Source: Elephas maximus indicus (Eukaryota > Chordata > Mammalia > Proboscidea > Elephantidae). From it: DNA of 64,000 bases. The position numbers were made by a program, and so were the translations under genes. Under the pieces are notes generated by a model that was not told the DNA's origin, did no database searches, and saw nothing but the letters and a program-made list of their open reading frames with translations. Below, piece by piece: positions 10,932 through 23,100 of the stretch (positions are counted from its first letter, which is position 1; every line of letters starts with the position of its first letter). The stretch is from NCBI RefSeq assembly GCF_024166365.1, contig NC_064825.1, positions 103,988,480-104,052,479 on the forward strand. The letters are read 5' to 3'.

Positions 10932-12256
10932 ACCTATTACAAAGAAAGGTGATCCAACAGAATGTGAAAAGTATCAAACTATCATTAACATTACACGCAT
11001 GTAAAATTTTGCTGAAGATCATTCAAAACCAGTTGCAGCAGTACATTGATAGGGAACTGCCAGAAATTTGAGCCAGATTTAGACGAGGATATGGAACTAA
11101 GGATATCATTCTGATGTCAGATCGATCCTGGCTGAAAGCAGAAAATACCAGAAAGATGATTATCTGTGTTTTATTCACTATGCAAAAGCACTGGACTGGG
11201 TGGATCATAAAGAATTATGGATAACATTGCTAAGAATGGGAATTCCAGAACACTTAAATGAGCTCATGAGGAACCTGTACTTAGACCAAGAAAGTCGTTT
11301 GAACAGAACAAGGGGATACTGCGAGGTTTAAAATAAGGAAAGGTATTGTATCCTTTCACCATACTTATTCAATCTGAGTGCTGAGCAAATAATTGGAGAA
11401 GCTGGAGTATAAAATGGAGAATGCAGTTTTGGGATCAATGGAAGCCTCATTAACCACCTGAAATATGCAGATGACACATGCTAAAAGTGAAAAGGACTTG
11501 AAGCGCTTACTGATGAAGATCGAAGACCACAGCCTTCTGTATGGTTTGCACCTCAACATAAAGGGAACAAAAATCCTCATACCTGGACCAATTAGCAACA
11601 TTATGATAAAGGGAGAAAAGATTGAAATCATCAAGGATTTCATTTTACTTGGGTATTCAATCAATGCCCATGGAAGCAGCAGTGAAGAAATCAAAGGACA
11701 CATTGCATTGGGCAAATCTGCTGCAAAAGATTTCTTTAAAGTATTAAAAAGGAAGATGGCACTTTAAGGACTAAGGCGCGCCTGACCCAACCCATGGTGT
11801 TTTCAATTGCCTATGCATATGAATATGAAATGCATATGAAAGCTGGACAATGAACAAGGAAGACTGAAGAAGAATTGATGCCTTAAATTATGGTTTTAGC
11901 AAAGAATATTGAATATACCATGAACTGACAGAAGAACAAATGCATCTGTGTTGGAAGAGGTACAGCAGGAATGCCCATTAGAGGCAAGGATGGCAAGACT
12001 TCATCTCACATACTTTGGACATGTTACCAGGAGGGACCAGTCCCTGCAGAAGGACATCATGCTTGGTAGAGTAGAGGGCATAGAAGAAGAGGAAGACCCT
12101 CAAGGAGATGGACTGACACAGTAGCTGCATCAGTGGGGCCAAGCATAGCAACAATTGTGGGGATGGTGAAGAACTGGGCAGTGTTTCGTTCTGCTGCACA
12201 TAGGGTAGCTATTTTTCAGAACCAATTCCATGACACCTAACAAAAACAGCAACATT
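10932..12256 (+). mobile_element. Outer RTE LINE, 3' part
   Basis: Continues the element at 7595-9055: RT region from 'cctattacaaagaaaggtg' through a degraded motif A (near 11170-11200) and thumb (11465-11767) to a 3' end at 'cacctaacaaaaacagcaac'. Unit 2 sequence resumes at 'ggcatgaatatttatag' just after, and a similar word near 7590 may be the target duplication. Confidence 0.8.
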
Positions 12257-13431
12257 GGCATGAATATTTATAGGTATATGAACACAACATTCTTTGAAAA
12301 CTCAACTGTGTATCAGATATGAACTTGCCAAAACGGGTTATATCTATGTCAGCTGTGTTCTCTAATCTCTTATTTCTTTCTGTCATATGAATGCAGAGGC
12401 ACATACAGATATGGACAGAGCTGCAGATGGAGATATTTTCTTTCCAAAAGCCCAGGAGTGGTCTTTTTAACAGCTTGTCAAGAAGCATCCATTGAATAGC
12501 CCTGCATGTTCTGTCTGACTCAGAATGACCCTTTATTTCACTCTCAATCTTTTCACCAATTCATCCTTCAATATGGACATGGAAGTGTTGTGAAGTCCTC
12601 TGAAAAGTTTGCAATGTTTCTTAAATGAATTTTGCATGCAATGAGTCTTTCACCACATATTGAATCATGCTCTGAATTAGACATATTTCCCCGCTTGCAA
12701 TTTACAGAGGGAATTAAATGAATCGTGATGTTTCCCTGGGTTTCCTGTTGACAAGACAGAAACACTAGGACAATCTGGGCTAATACTATTTTTCGTTTAG
12801 TCACAGGTTTAATCAACTAAGATGAACTTGAAGTTTCAATGCTAACCGGTGGAAATATTGAACATATACAAGAATATATTCTTTTTTGGGAATGATCTGT
12901 ACTTGATTCTCAAGAGTGAGTACATGTTACTGTTACATAGGGTCACAAGGTATTTCATTTTTTTTTTCCTTCCTTTCCAACATCTGCAAAAAAAAAAAAA
13001 TATGTATTTTTCCTTAAAAAATCTATGCATACCAACTTTAAGAAAGCTGAGGGAAAAATTTTCAGTTTTCAGGAGAGCTCAGTTCCTGCGTTATTTTCCT
13101 CTATCCCCGGCTCTTGTGACTACATGGTTAGTCAGCCTATTTGGTGAGACACAAATGTTCACAACAATGTTGTAAAAGTGACTCCAGTAGTTCTTAACAG
13201 CCTCTGGAGTGGCAAGATCACAAATAGGATTTGTATTGATATTTGGGGTGCATCTTTTTTATGGAGAGCAATCTTTTGATCATTTCTTCAATCAATCTGT
13301 TTTTAGAGCTTAGGGTGGACTAGATATCTTCTAGAGGCAAGGTATAGAGTGTTGACTATGAATGCTGTCATATCCATGTAAATATCTAATCAGATGAATA
13401 AATGTCATCAGAAAATAATGTCATGTCACTA
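12257..13431. other. Duplicated non-coding DNA upstream of OR-alpha1
   Basis: No gene found. Collinear with 45967-47155. It contains a diverged L2/MIR-like piece near 13280-13400 (attttttagagcttag..., 'agatatcttctagaggcaagg'). Confidence 0.6.
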
Positions 13432-13590
13432 CATCCTGGTTGTCTAGTGGTTAAGAGCTTGGCTGCTAACCAAAATGTTGGCAGCTTGAATCCACCAGCT
13501 GCTCCTAGGAAACCCTATGGGGGCAGTTCTACTCTGTTGTATAGGGGAGCTATGAGTCAGAATCAATGCGTTGGCAACGGGTTTGGTTCT
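13432..13590 (+). mobile_element. AfroSINE, near full length
   Basis: Head 'tggttgtctagtggttaaga', 'gctgctaaccaaaatgttgg', body 'ggaaaccctatgggggcag', tail 'gagctatgagtcagaatcaa' and 'gggtttggtt'. Unit 2 at 47155-47170 has the empty site (ccactgtgtccaaattc), so the insertion postdates the duplication. Confidence 0.88.
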
Positions 13591-15042
13591 GATGTCCAAA
13601 TTCGATTTCAGAGTAAAATACTAACCTATAAGTTATAGAATCTAACTACAAAAAAAATTCAGTGGAAATAACTTGGCTAAATTAGGTTAATCTACTTGAA
13701 ATTTTAGGAAAAAAATTTAATTATTACTAACCTGGGTCTATTTTATTGTGGATTCCTCAGTTTTTAGATTGAGCCCATTTATTGATATCTTCCCCCTGGG
13801 CATTTGCAACACAGCCACAAATAGATGCCATGAGCATGAAATGAAAGTGTTTCTAGGAAGAAATTCCAAATTAAAAACTAACAAGTGAGACATTGAAATT
13901 CTTTTCTCTTTAGACAGCTCTCCAAATCTTGGACATTTTATTAGTGGTTTCCATTACCAGTCTGAATTTACTGAGAAAATTAGCTATTTTAGTAAGGAAA
14001 CTTCTATAGTTCAGGATTTAATTTCTACTCACTTTCTTGGCTTTCCGCAGTTGTGTAAATGAATCTTCAGAATACATACACTTTTCTAGATCTCTTAGAA
14101 CTATAGTCAATCCAAACGAAAAACGTTGAGAATAATGCAAATGTTTTCAAACCAGGAAAAGCTGGTATATAGGTCTATAAAATCTATAAGCAAATCAAGG
14201 CCACTTGATCAGACATTGTTTTTTCAAATCAACTCTGCCAAGTTTTTGGTCTCCAAAAAGTTCATAAGCAGTGTAAGAATTCCTTTTATTCCTGATTCAA
14301 ACCTTCTTTCTGACTCTGTTTCCTTAGAAACCCACTAAGCTTGGGAACAGTGTCTCCCAAACAAATCTTGGCCATTTTCATACGTGGCTCTGTTGCTGAC
14401 ATTTGCTCGTAGGCCCTTCTTCATAATCCTTTCTTCATTGACTCTAGAGAGACATTTAAATAGACTGACACAGTGTAGGGTGTGGTAATGCACTGACCTC
14501 TCAGTTATCAAAGGATTAGTAATTGTCCCTGGTGGAACCTCTGCCAAAGCATCAGCCAAAGTCTTTCACTTACTCCCACTTGGCACACATAAACATCATT
14601 AGAGGCCAGTTTTGAAACTGAGTTGAGCTTGGGTTAAAGATAGGTCTCTGTCCATAGTTTGGGATGAGACTTGGTAGTGTAAGTTGGAAACATTCTTTAT
14701 AAGGCTGAGCTGCTCCTTGTGGCACTGGTAAACTTGGAGTAGGATGTGTGGTTGGTTTTGGGCATAGGGGAGAGTTCAGAGAATGGATTTCTCTCTGAAA
14801 ACATGACTGGTCTAAATGAGATGGTTGTCCCAAGAATGGTAATATAAGTTTTCATGGTTTTGTGCCTTAGTATCCTGAGATATTGTGACGTTTTTATTAC
14901 TGATGGACTGAGGGGACTTTGGTGGCAGGATTCCCAGATACCTAAGATTGAGTGACTTAAATGTTGTAAGTATATCAACTTTCTTCCAGATGAGTACCTT
15001 GATGGCAGACTCCCGTGACATATTTGGGATAATGTAGCCTTT
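13591..15042. other. Duplicated non-coding DNA
   Basis: No gene supported; short ORFs here are not conserved in frame between units. Collinear with 47170-48825. The part 13735-14030 also resembles 19690-20000, an older duplication. Confidence 0.55.
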
Positions 15043-15246
15043 CCTTTGAGGTTTCTAGGTGGTGCAGTTTGCCCTCAACTCCTAACCTAAGGTGGATGGT
15101 TTAAACCTACCCAGCAGTACTGCAGAAGCTAGGGCTGGCAATCTGCTTCTGTAAAGATTACAGCCAAGAAAATCCTATGGAGCAGTTCTTCTCATGGATT
15201 TGCCATGAGTAGGAAGGAACTCTATTGCAACTAGCAACAACAGTAG
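15043..15246 (+). mobile_element. Old AfroSINE-like element
   Basis: Diverged SINE: 'tctaggtggtgcagttt', 'gcaatctgcttctgtaaaga', 'aatcctatggagcagttct', 'ctattgcaactagcaacaac'. The same insertion is at 48826-49027, so it predates the unit duplication. Confidence 0.75.
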
Positions 15247-15467
15247 CCTATCCTTCTACCCTAACGAGAGAGAATTATGGGGACTTAGAGTTAGCTAACA
15301 TGCTTTCACACAGTAGCCACACAGGAAATCACACGCCACAACAAAATGAAATACGTCCTGGTCCTGTGCCATCCTCACAATCGTTGCTATGCTTGAGCCC
15401 GTTTTTACAGCCACTGCGTCAATCCATCTCCTTGAGGGTCTTCCTCTTTTTTTGCTGATCCTCTACT

Positions 15468-16382
15468 TTACGAAGCATGGTGCCCTTCTCCAGAGACTGA
15501 TTTCTCCTGATAACATGTCCAAAGTATGAGAGATACAGTCTCGCCATCCTTGTTTCTAAGGAACTGCCTTGTACTTCTTCCAAGACAGAGTTTGTTCGTT
15601 CTTTTGGCAGGCCGTGGTATATTCAATATTCTTTGCAAACACCACAGTTCAAATGCATCAATTTGTCTTCTGTCTTCCTGGGTGATTGAAACCACCGTGG
15701 CTTGGGTCAGATGCATTTTAGTCCTCAAGGTGACAGCTTTGCTTTTCATCACTTTAAAGAGGTCTTTTGCAGCCGATTTGCCCAATGCAATGTGTCTTTT
15801 GATTTCTTGACTGCTGCTTCTGTGGGTGTTGATTGTGGATTCAAATAAAATGAAATCCTTGACAACCTCAATCTTTTCTCCATTTATCATGATGTTGCTT
15901 GTTGGTCCAGTTATGAGGTTTTTTTTTTTTATGTTGAAGTGTAATCCACACTGAAGGCTGTGGTTTTTGATCTTCCTCAATAAGGGCTTCAATTCCTCTT
16001 CACTTTCAGCAAGCAAGGTCATGTCATCTGCATAACTCAAGTTGTTAATGAGTCTTCCTCCAACCCGGATGCCCTGTTCTTCTTCATTTATTCCAGTTTC
16101 TTGGATTATTTGCTCAGCGTATAGATTGAATAGGTACGGTGAAAAGATACAACCCTGATGCACACGTTTCCTGACTTTAAACCAATAAATATCCCCTTGT
16201 CCTGGTCGAATGACTGCCTCTTGATCCATGTACAGATTTCTCATGAGCACGATTAAGTGTTCTGAAATTCCCAGTCTCAGCAATGTTATCCATAATTTGT
16301 TATGATCCACAAAGTCGAATGCCTTTGCATTGTCAATAAAACACAGGTAAACATCTTTCTGGCATTCTCTGCTTTCAACCAA
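15468..16382 (-). pseudogene. RTE reverse transcriptase remnant
   Basis: The 304-residue open stretch covers RT motifs A to C (FIDNAKAFD, QGCIFSPYLFNL, SYADDMTLL) and the thumb of the minus-strand RTE. It has the catalytic YADD but lacks the N-terminal fingers in frame and the endonuclease, so it is a LINE fragment, not a host gene. Confidence 0.88.
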
Positions 16383-17511
16383 GATCCACCTGACATGAGC
16401 AATGATATCCTGGTTTCAGGTCCTCTTCTAAATCCTGCTTGAATTTCTGGCAGTTCTCTGCTAGTATACTGCTGCAGCCGCTTTTGAACGATCTTTAGCA
16501 AAATTTTGCTTGCCTGTGATATTTATGATATTGTTTGATAATTTCTACATTCAGTTCGATAAACTTTCTTGAGAATAGGCATAAATATGGTTCTCTTCCA
16601 GTCAGTTGGCCAGGTAGCTGTCTTTCAGATTTCTTGACATAGGCAAGTGAGCACTTCTAGTACTGCATCCATTTGTTGAAATGTTTCAGTTGGCATTCCG
16701 TCAATTCCGGGAATCTTGTTTTTCACCAATGCATTCAGTGCAGCTTGGACTTCTTCCTTCAGTACCATCAGCTCCTTATCATATGTTACCAACTGAAATG
16801 GCTGAATTTCAACCAATTCTTTTTGGTATAGTGACTCTGTTTATTCCTTCCATCTTTTTTTGATGCTTCCTTTGTCATTTAATGTTTTCCTGGTAGAATT
16901 CTTCACTGTTGGAACTTGAGGCTTGAATTTTTCTTCAGTTCTGTCAGCATGAGAAATGGCAAATGTTTTCTTCCTTTTTGGTTTTCTATCTCCAGATCTT
17001 TGCACATGTCATCATAATACTTTACTTTGTCTTCTCAGGCTGCCCTTTGAAATCTCTGTTCAGCCCTTTTTCTTCATCATTTTTTTCCTTTTGCTTTACC
17101 TACTTGACATTCAAGAGTGAGTTTCAGAGTCTCTTCTGACATCCATTTAGGTGTTTTCTTTCTTTCCTGTCTTCTTAATGACCTCTTGCTTTCTTCATGT
17201 ATGATGTCCTTGATGTCATTCCACAACTCATCTGGTCTTTGGTCATTGGTGTTCAATGCATCAAATCTGTTCTTGAGATAGTCTCTAAATTCAGGTGGGA
17301 TATACTCAAGATCATGCTTTGAATCTTGTGGACTTGCTCTAATTTCCTTCAGTTTCAACTTGAACTTGCATATGAGTAATTGATGGTCTGATCTGCAATC
17401 AGCCTCTTGCTTTGTTCTGACTGATGATATTGAGCTTTTGCATCGTCTCTTTCCACAGATATAGCTAATTTCACTCCTGTGTATTCCATCAGGGAGGTCT
17501 GTGTATATCCA

Positions 17512-17640
17512 TGCACTGCTGTCGAGTCGATTCTGACTCATAGGACAGAGTATGACAGTCCTACCCTATAGGACAGAGTAGAACTGCCTGGTAGAGTTTC
17601 CAAGGAGTACCTGGCAGATTTGAACTGCTGACCTCTTGGT
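17512..17640 (-). mobile_element. AfroSINE in RTE
   Basis: Reverse-strand SINE: 'gtcgagtcgattctgactca', 'ctataggacagagtagaact', 'gagtttccaaggagtacctgg', 'gatttgaactgctgacctc'. The flanking word tctgtgtatat occurs at about 17498 and 17698, a likely target duplication. The target side has expanded into a microsatellite. Confidence 0.85.
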
Positions 17641-17712
17641 TATATCTATCTATCTGTGTATATATATATCTATATATTATATATCTGTATATTATATATC
17701 TGTGTATATAGT
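17641..17712. repeat. TATC/TATA microsatellite
   Basis: Runs of tatc, tata and tgta between the AfroSINE head and the resumed RTE. Confidence 0.9.
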
Positions 17713-18663
17713 CACCATTTATGTTGGTGAAAAAAGGTATTGGCAATGAAGAAGTCTTTGGTCTTGCAAAATTCAATCATGTGATTTCCTGCATCATTTC
17801 CATCACCAAGGCTATCTTTTCCAACTACCAATCTTTGTTTCCAATTTTCACCTTCCAATCACTGTTAATTGTCAGTGCATCCTGATTGCATGTTCAATCA
17901 ATTTCAGACTGCAGAAGTTGGTAGAAATCTTCAATTTCTTCATCTTTGTCCTTAGTGGTTGGTGGGTAAATTTGAATGATAGTCATATTAACTGGTTCCT
18001 TGTAGGCATATGGATATTTTCCTATCACTGATGGCATTGTACTTCTGGATAGACCTTGAAATGTTCTTTTTGATGATGAATGAATGCCATTCCTCTTCAA
18101 GTTGTCATTCCCGGCATAGTAGACCATATGTTTGTCCAATTCAAAATGATCAATACCAGTCTATTTCAGTGCACTAATACCTAGGATATCGATGTTTATG
18201 CATCCCATTTCATTTTTGATGATTTCCAGTTTTCCTAGATTCATACTTCATATACTACAGGTTCTGATTATTAATGGATGTTAGCAGCCATTTCTTCTCA
18301 TTTTGAGTGGTGTCACATGAGAAAATGAAGGTTCTTAAAGAATGACTCCATCTATGTGATTATGGTGGACTCTACATTGACAAGGCAGCTCTTCTCCAGT
18401 CGTATTTTGAGTGCCTTCCAACCTGAGGGGCTCATCTTTCTGCACTATATCAGACAATGTTTGGCTGCTATCTGTAAGATTTTCTCACTAGCAAATTCTT
18501 TTCAGAAGTAGACTGCCAGGTCCTTCTTCCTTGTCTGACTTAGTCTGGAAGCTCAGCTGAAACCTGTCCGGCATGGGTGACTCTGATGATATTTGAATAC
18601 TGGTGGCATAGCTTCCAGCAGCACAGCAACATACAAGCCCTGACAGTACAACAAACTGACAGA

Positions 18664-18905
18664 TGCATTTCTTACAGTTTAGGAAGAAAGAAGTCTGAAT
18701 TCAGGGGCTGTCTCTCAGAGAAAGCTCTTTCTGTGTGCTCTGGGGGAAAATTCTTGTCTCAGCTTCTCCAGTCTGAACTTCCCGGCAGTGCTACCCACTT
18801 CCAGCACAAAATAACTATTTTTTTCTTCAAAAATTGTAATCTATTATCACAGGTCTCACAGCGTCAACATCTCAAGGATGAGAGAAAAATACAAAACCTT
18901 TAGTT
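18664..18905 (-). mobile_element. MaLR-type solo LTR fossil, partial
   Basis: Retroviral LTR remnant of the ERVL-MaLR (MLT1/MST-like) kind on the minus strand, shared with 49493-49815 in unit 2. The RTE lies against its end here. Old, already present before the unit duplication. Confidence 0.6.
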
Positions 18906-19316
18906 CTCGGGACTGCCCAGTCCTGGAGTTGTTGCTCTGCTAGCCGAAGCTCTAGTCAATGATGACTATTTATCTAATTATTTTCAATACTTCTAAATCA
19001 ACAATAGTAACTCCAACTTGCAAACTTGGTAGCCATACAAAGGTACTAAACAGACACTAAAATTTTGGTGATGCCTAAGACTCAGTCCACTTGGTGGGAC
19101 ATGAATATTAACTCCACCTCCAGTAAGGTGGATTCAGTAGCTGTTTGCAAACTTGAAGAGGACACAAATAAAGTTTTTACTAGTGTCTGAAGCTGAGGTT
19201 TTTCATGGAGAATATTCAGTCTTTCGTTTATTCATTTATACAATAAGTAGATGTCAGGAGCTGTGATAGGTGCTGGGCAGATGGCATTCTGTGGTTAATT
19301 ACATAAATCTATACAC
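18906..19316. other. Duplicated non-coding DNA with L2/MIR-like piece
   Basis: Collinear with 49816-50224. At 19215-19290 'tttattcatttatacaataagtag' followed by 'ggtgctgggcag' resembles the L2/MIR consensus. No gene. Confidence 0.5.
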
Positions 19317-19515
19317 AGTTGGAGTCAGTCACTTGGTGGCACAAATTGTTAAGCAAAATATTGGCATTTCAAACCTAGTCAGAGGCACCTCAGAAGAAAG
19401 GCCTGTAGATCTACTCTGGAAAAGTCATAGCCATTGAAAACCTTATGGAGCAAGTTCTACACTGAAACACAAGGAGTTGCTGCAAGTTGGAATCCACTCA
19501 ATGACAATTTTTTTT
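19317..19515 (+). mobile_element. Old AfroSINE-like element
   Basis: Words: 'cttggtggcacaaattgtta', 'aaaaccttatggagcaag', 'agttggaatccactcaatg'. Also at 50225-50410, so older than the duplication. Confidence 0.72.
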
Positions 19516-20027
19516 TTTTAATACTCAGTTATGTGCTTAGTTATTATAAAAAGCTTTTTTGTGGTATTGTCTCCAAATTTATTTTTAGCCTATGGATCAC
19601 AGACTCTCACTATACAATTGATTTTAGTAAGCATTTTTGAATAAAGTAAGTCTGTTTCAAATTTGGGAGAAATATAACAACCGCTGCCCTGTGTCTCATT
19701 GACTGTAGCCTCCTCAGTTTTTATATTGAGCTCAACCATTGTATTCTTTTTTGTAGGACATGTTCAAACACTGCCACAAATAGACCCCCAAGTGCTAGAC
19801 AAGAAAAAGTTTCCAAGAAACTCCAAATTTAAAAATTAATTAGAAAGAAATTGGGCTTCTTATCTCTCTAGATGCTCACTAAATCTTGAGAATTTTGACC
19901 AAATTTTGTTTCTGTTATCATTCTGGGTTTACTCGAGAATTGAGCTAGTTTTGTTGTAAAACTTCTATACCTTTAGGATTTAAATTATGCCTCCACCCTT
20001 GGACATCCGTAGAGCTATACCAAAACC
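19516..20027. other. Duplicated non-coding DNA
   Basis: Collinear with 50411-50865 in unit 2, and more distantly with 13735-14030. No gene seen. Confidence 0.5.
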
Positions 20028-20110
20028 TTTTTTTTTTTAAATTTATTGTGCTTTAGGTGAAAGTTTACAGCTTGTTAATTTCTCATTCAAAAATTTATAC
20101 ACGTTATGTG

Positions 20111-20175
20111 TTATCCTATAGGGTTGCTATGAGTCGGAATTGACTTGACGGCACTGGGTTTGGTTTTTTGTTTTC
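20111..20175 (+). mobile_element. AfroSINE tail inside L1-A 3' UTR
   Basis: Only the last 65 bases of the SINE (gttgctatgagtcggaattg, ctgggtttggttttttg), flanked by ttatgtg on both sides (20104-20110 and 20176-20182). Strongly 5'-truncated and young-looking, later than L1-A. Confidence 0.85.
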
Positions 20176-23100
20176 TTATGTGACCCTGGCTGCAGTCCCT
20201 ATAGTGTGACAGCACACTTCCCCTTTCCACCCCAGGTTTCCCGTGTCCATTTAACCAGCTCCTATCCCTTTCTGCCTTCTCATCTTACCTCAACACAGGA
20301 GCTACACCCATTTAGTCTCTTGTATCTACTTGAACTAAGAAGCACACTCTGTGAGTATTATTTTATGTTTTATAGTCCAGTCTGATCTTTGTCTGAAGAG
20401 TTGGCTTCGGGAATGGTTTTAGTTCTGGGTTAACAGAGAGTCGGGGCACCATGTCTTTGGGAGTTCCTCTAGTCTCTGTCAGACCATTAAGTCTGATCTT
20501 TTTACGTGAATTTGAGTTTTGCACCCCACTTTTCTCCTGCTCTATTTTTTTTTATCAGGGACTCTCTGTTGTGTTCCCTGTCAGGGTGGTCGTTGGTAGT
20601 AGCCGGGTGCCATCTAATCCTTCTGGCCTCAGGCTGACGGAGTCTCTGGTTTATGTGGCCCTTTTGTCTCTTGGGCTAATATTTCCCTTGTGTCTTTGGT
20701 GTTCTTCATTCTCCTTTGCTCCAAGTGGGTTGTGACAAATTGATGCATCTTAGTGGCTGCTTGCAAGCTTTTAAGACCCCACTCACCAAAGTGGGTTGCA
20801 GAACATTTTCTTAATAAACTTTGTTATGCCAATTGACCTCGATGTTCCCCAAAACCATGGTCCCCAGACCCCCACCCCTGCTGCTCTGTCCCTGGAAGTG
20901 TTTGATTTTGTTCAGGAAACTTCTTAGCTTTTGTTTTAGTCCAGCTGTGCTGACGTCACCTGTATTGTGTGTTGTCTTTCCCTTCACCTAGGTTAATTCT
21001 TGTATGTAGTTAGTGAATTCTCCTCTCCCTCCTTCCCCACCCTCAAAACCATCAAAGAATGTTTTCTTCTGTGTTTAAACATTTTCTTAAGTTCTTAAAA
21101 TAGTGGTTTCATACAATATTTGTCATTTTATGACTGACTAGTTTCACTCGGCATAATGCCTTCCAGTTTCATCCACGTCATGAGGTATTTTGAAGATTCG
21201 TCATTGTTCTTTATCATTGCATAGTATTCCATTGTGGGTATATGCCACAATTTGTTTATCCATTCATCTATTTATGGGCACCTAGGTTGTTTCCATCTTT
21301 TTGCTATTGGGAACAGTGCTGCAAAGAAGATGGTTGTGCATATATCTATTCATGTCATGGCTCTTATTTCTCTAGGAGGTATTCCCAGGAGTGGGATTGC
21401 TGGATTGTATGGTACTTCTATTTCTAGTTTTTTTTTTTTTTAAAGTTTTTTAAGGGAGTGTCAAATTGGTTTCCAAAGTGGTTGTACCATTTTACATTCC
21501 CATGAGCAGTGTATACGTGTTCCAGTCTCTCCACAACCTTTCCAATATTTGTTATTTTGTGTTTTTTGGATTAATGCTAGCCTTGTTGGAGTGAGATAGA
21601 CTCTCATGGTAGTCTTGATTTGCATTTCTCTAATGGCTAATGATCGAGAGCATTTCATCATGTATCTGTTAGCCGCCTGAATGTCTTCTTTAGTGAAGTG
21701 CATGTTCATATCCTTTGCCCAATTTTTACTTGGGTTGTTTGTCTTTTTGTGGTTGAGTTTTAACAGAATCATGTAGATTTTAGAGATCAGGTGCTGGTCG
21801 GAGATGTCGTAGCTGAAATTTTTTTCCCAGTATGTAGGTGATCTTTTAACTCTTGGTGAAGTCTTTAGATGAGCATAGGTGTTTGACTTTTAGGAGCTCC
21901 CAGTTATCTGGTTTCTCTTTGTCATTTTTAGTAATGTTTTATATTCTGTTTACGCCTTGTATTAGGGCTCCTAACATTGTCCCTATTTTTTCTTCCAAAT
22001 CACTTTTCATCGTTTTAGACTATGTTTAGGTCTTTGACCCATTTGGAGTTAGTTTTTGTGCATGGTGTGAGGTATGGGTCCTGTTTCATTTTTTTGCAGA
22101 TAGATATCCAGTTATGCCAGCACCATTTGTTAAAAAGACTATCTTTTCCCCAATTAACTGACACTGGGCCTTTGTCAAATATCAGCTGCTCATATGTGGC
22201 TGGATTTATATCTGAGTTCTCAATTCTGTTCCATTGGTCTGTGTGTCTGTTGTTGTACCAGTACCAGGCTGTTTTGACTACTGTGGCTGTATAATAGATT
22301 CTAAAATCAGGTAGAGTGAGGCTCCCACTTTGTTCTTCTTTTTCAGTAACACTTTACTTATCCAGGGCTTCTTTCCCTCCCATATGAAGTTGGTGATTTC
22401 TTTCTCCATCACATTAAAAAATGTCATTGGAATTTTGATCAGAAGTGCATTGTATATATAGACGGTTTTTGGCAGAATAGACATTTCTACAATGTTAAGT
22501 CTTCCTATCCATGAGCAAGGTATGCTTTTCCACTTATGTAGGTCCCTTTTAGTTTCTTGCAGTAGTACCTTGTAGTTTTCTTTGTATAGGTCTTTTACAT
22601 CCTTTGTAAGATTTATTCCTAACTATTTTATCTTCTTGGGGGCTCCTGTGAATGGAATTGAGTTGGTTATTTCCTCTTCGATGTTCTTTTTGTTGATGTA
22701 GAGGAATCCAACTGATTTTTGTATGTTATCTTGTAACCTGAAACTCTGCTGAACTATTAGTTTCAGTAGTTTTCTTGAAGATTCCGTAGGGTTTTCTGTG
22801 TATAATATCATGTCATCTGCAAATAGAGAAAATTTTACTTCTTTCTTGCCAATCCGGATGCCTTTTATTTCTTTGTCCAGCTTAATTGCTCTGGCTAGGA
22901 CCTCTAGCACAACGTTGAATAAGAGTGGTGATAAAGGGCATCCTTATCTGGTTCCCATTCTCAAGGGAAATGCTTTCAGGCTCTCTCCATTTAGGATGAT
23001 GTTGGCTGTTGGCTTTGTATATTATGTTGAGGAATTTTTCTTCTACTCCTATTTTGCTGAGAGTTTTTATCATGAATGGGTGTTGGACTTTGTCAAATGC

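Larger units (their letters stand above)
15340..18660 (-). mobile_element. RTE LINE, near full length, minus strand
   Basis: Reading the minus strand: 5' UTR 18660-18260, endonuclease region about 18250-17720 and 17510-17380, linker 17380-16850, RT 16816-15810 and thumb to 15345. RT motifs seen include FIDNAKAFDFVDHNKLW, QGCIFSPYLFNLYAEQ and LSYADDMTLLAESE, in the largest remaining ORF (15468-16382). Other ORF pieces lie at 16625-16816, 17077-17541 and 17894-18139. Several frame breaks make it inactive. The extreme 3' tail seems cut. An AfroSINE and a (TATC)n tract interrupt it at 17512-17715. Unit 2 has no RTE here. Confidence 0.88.
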
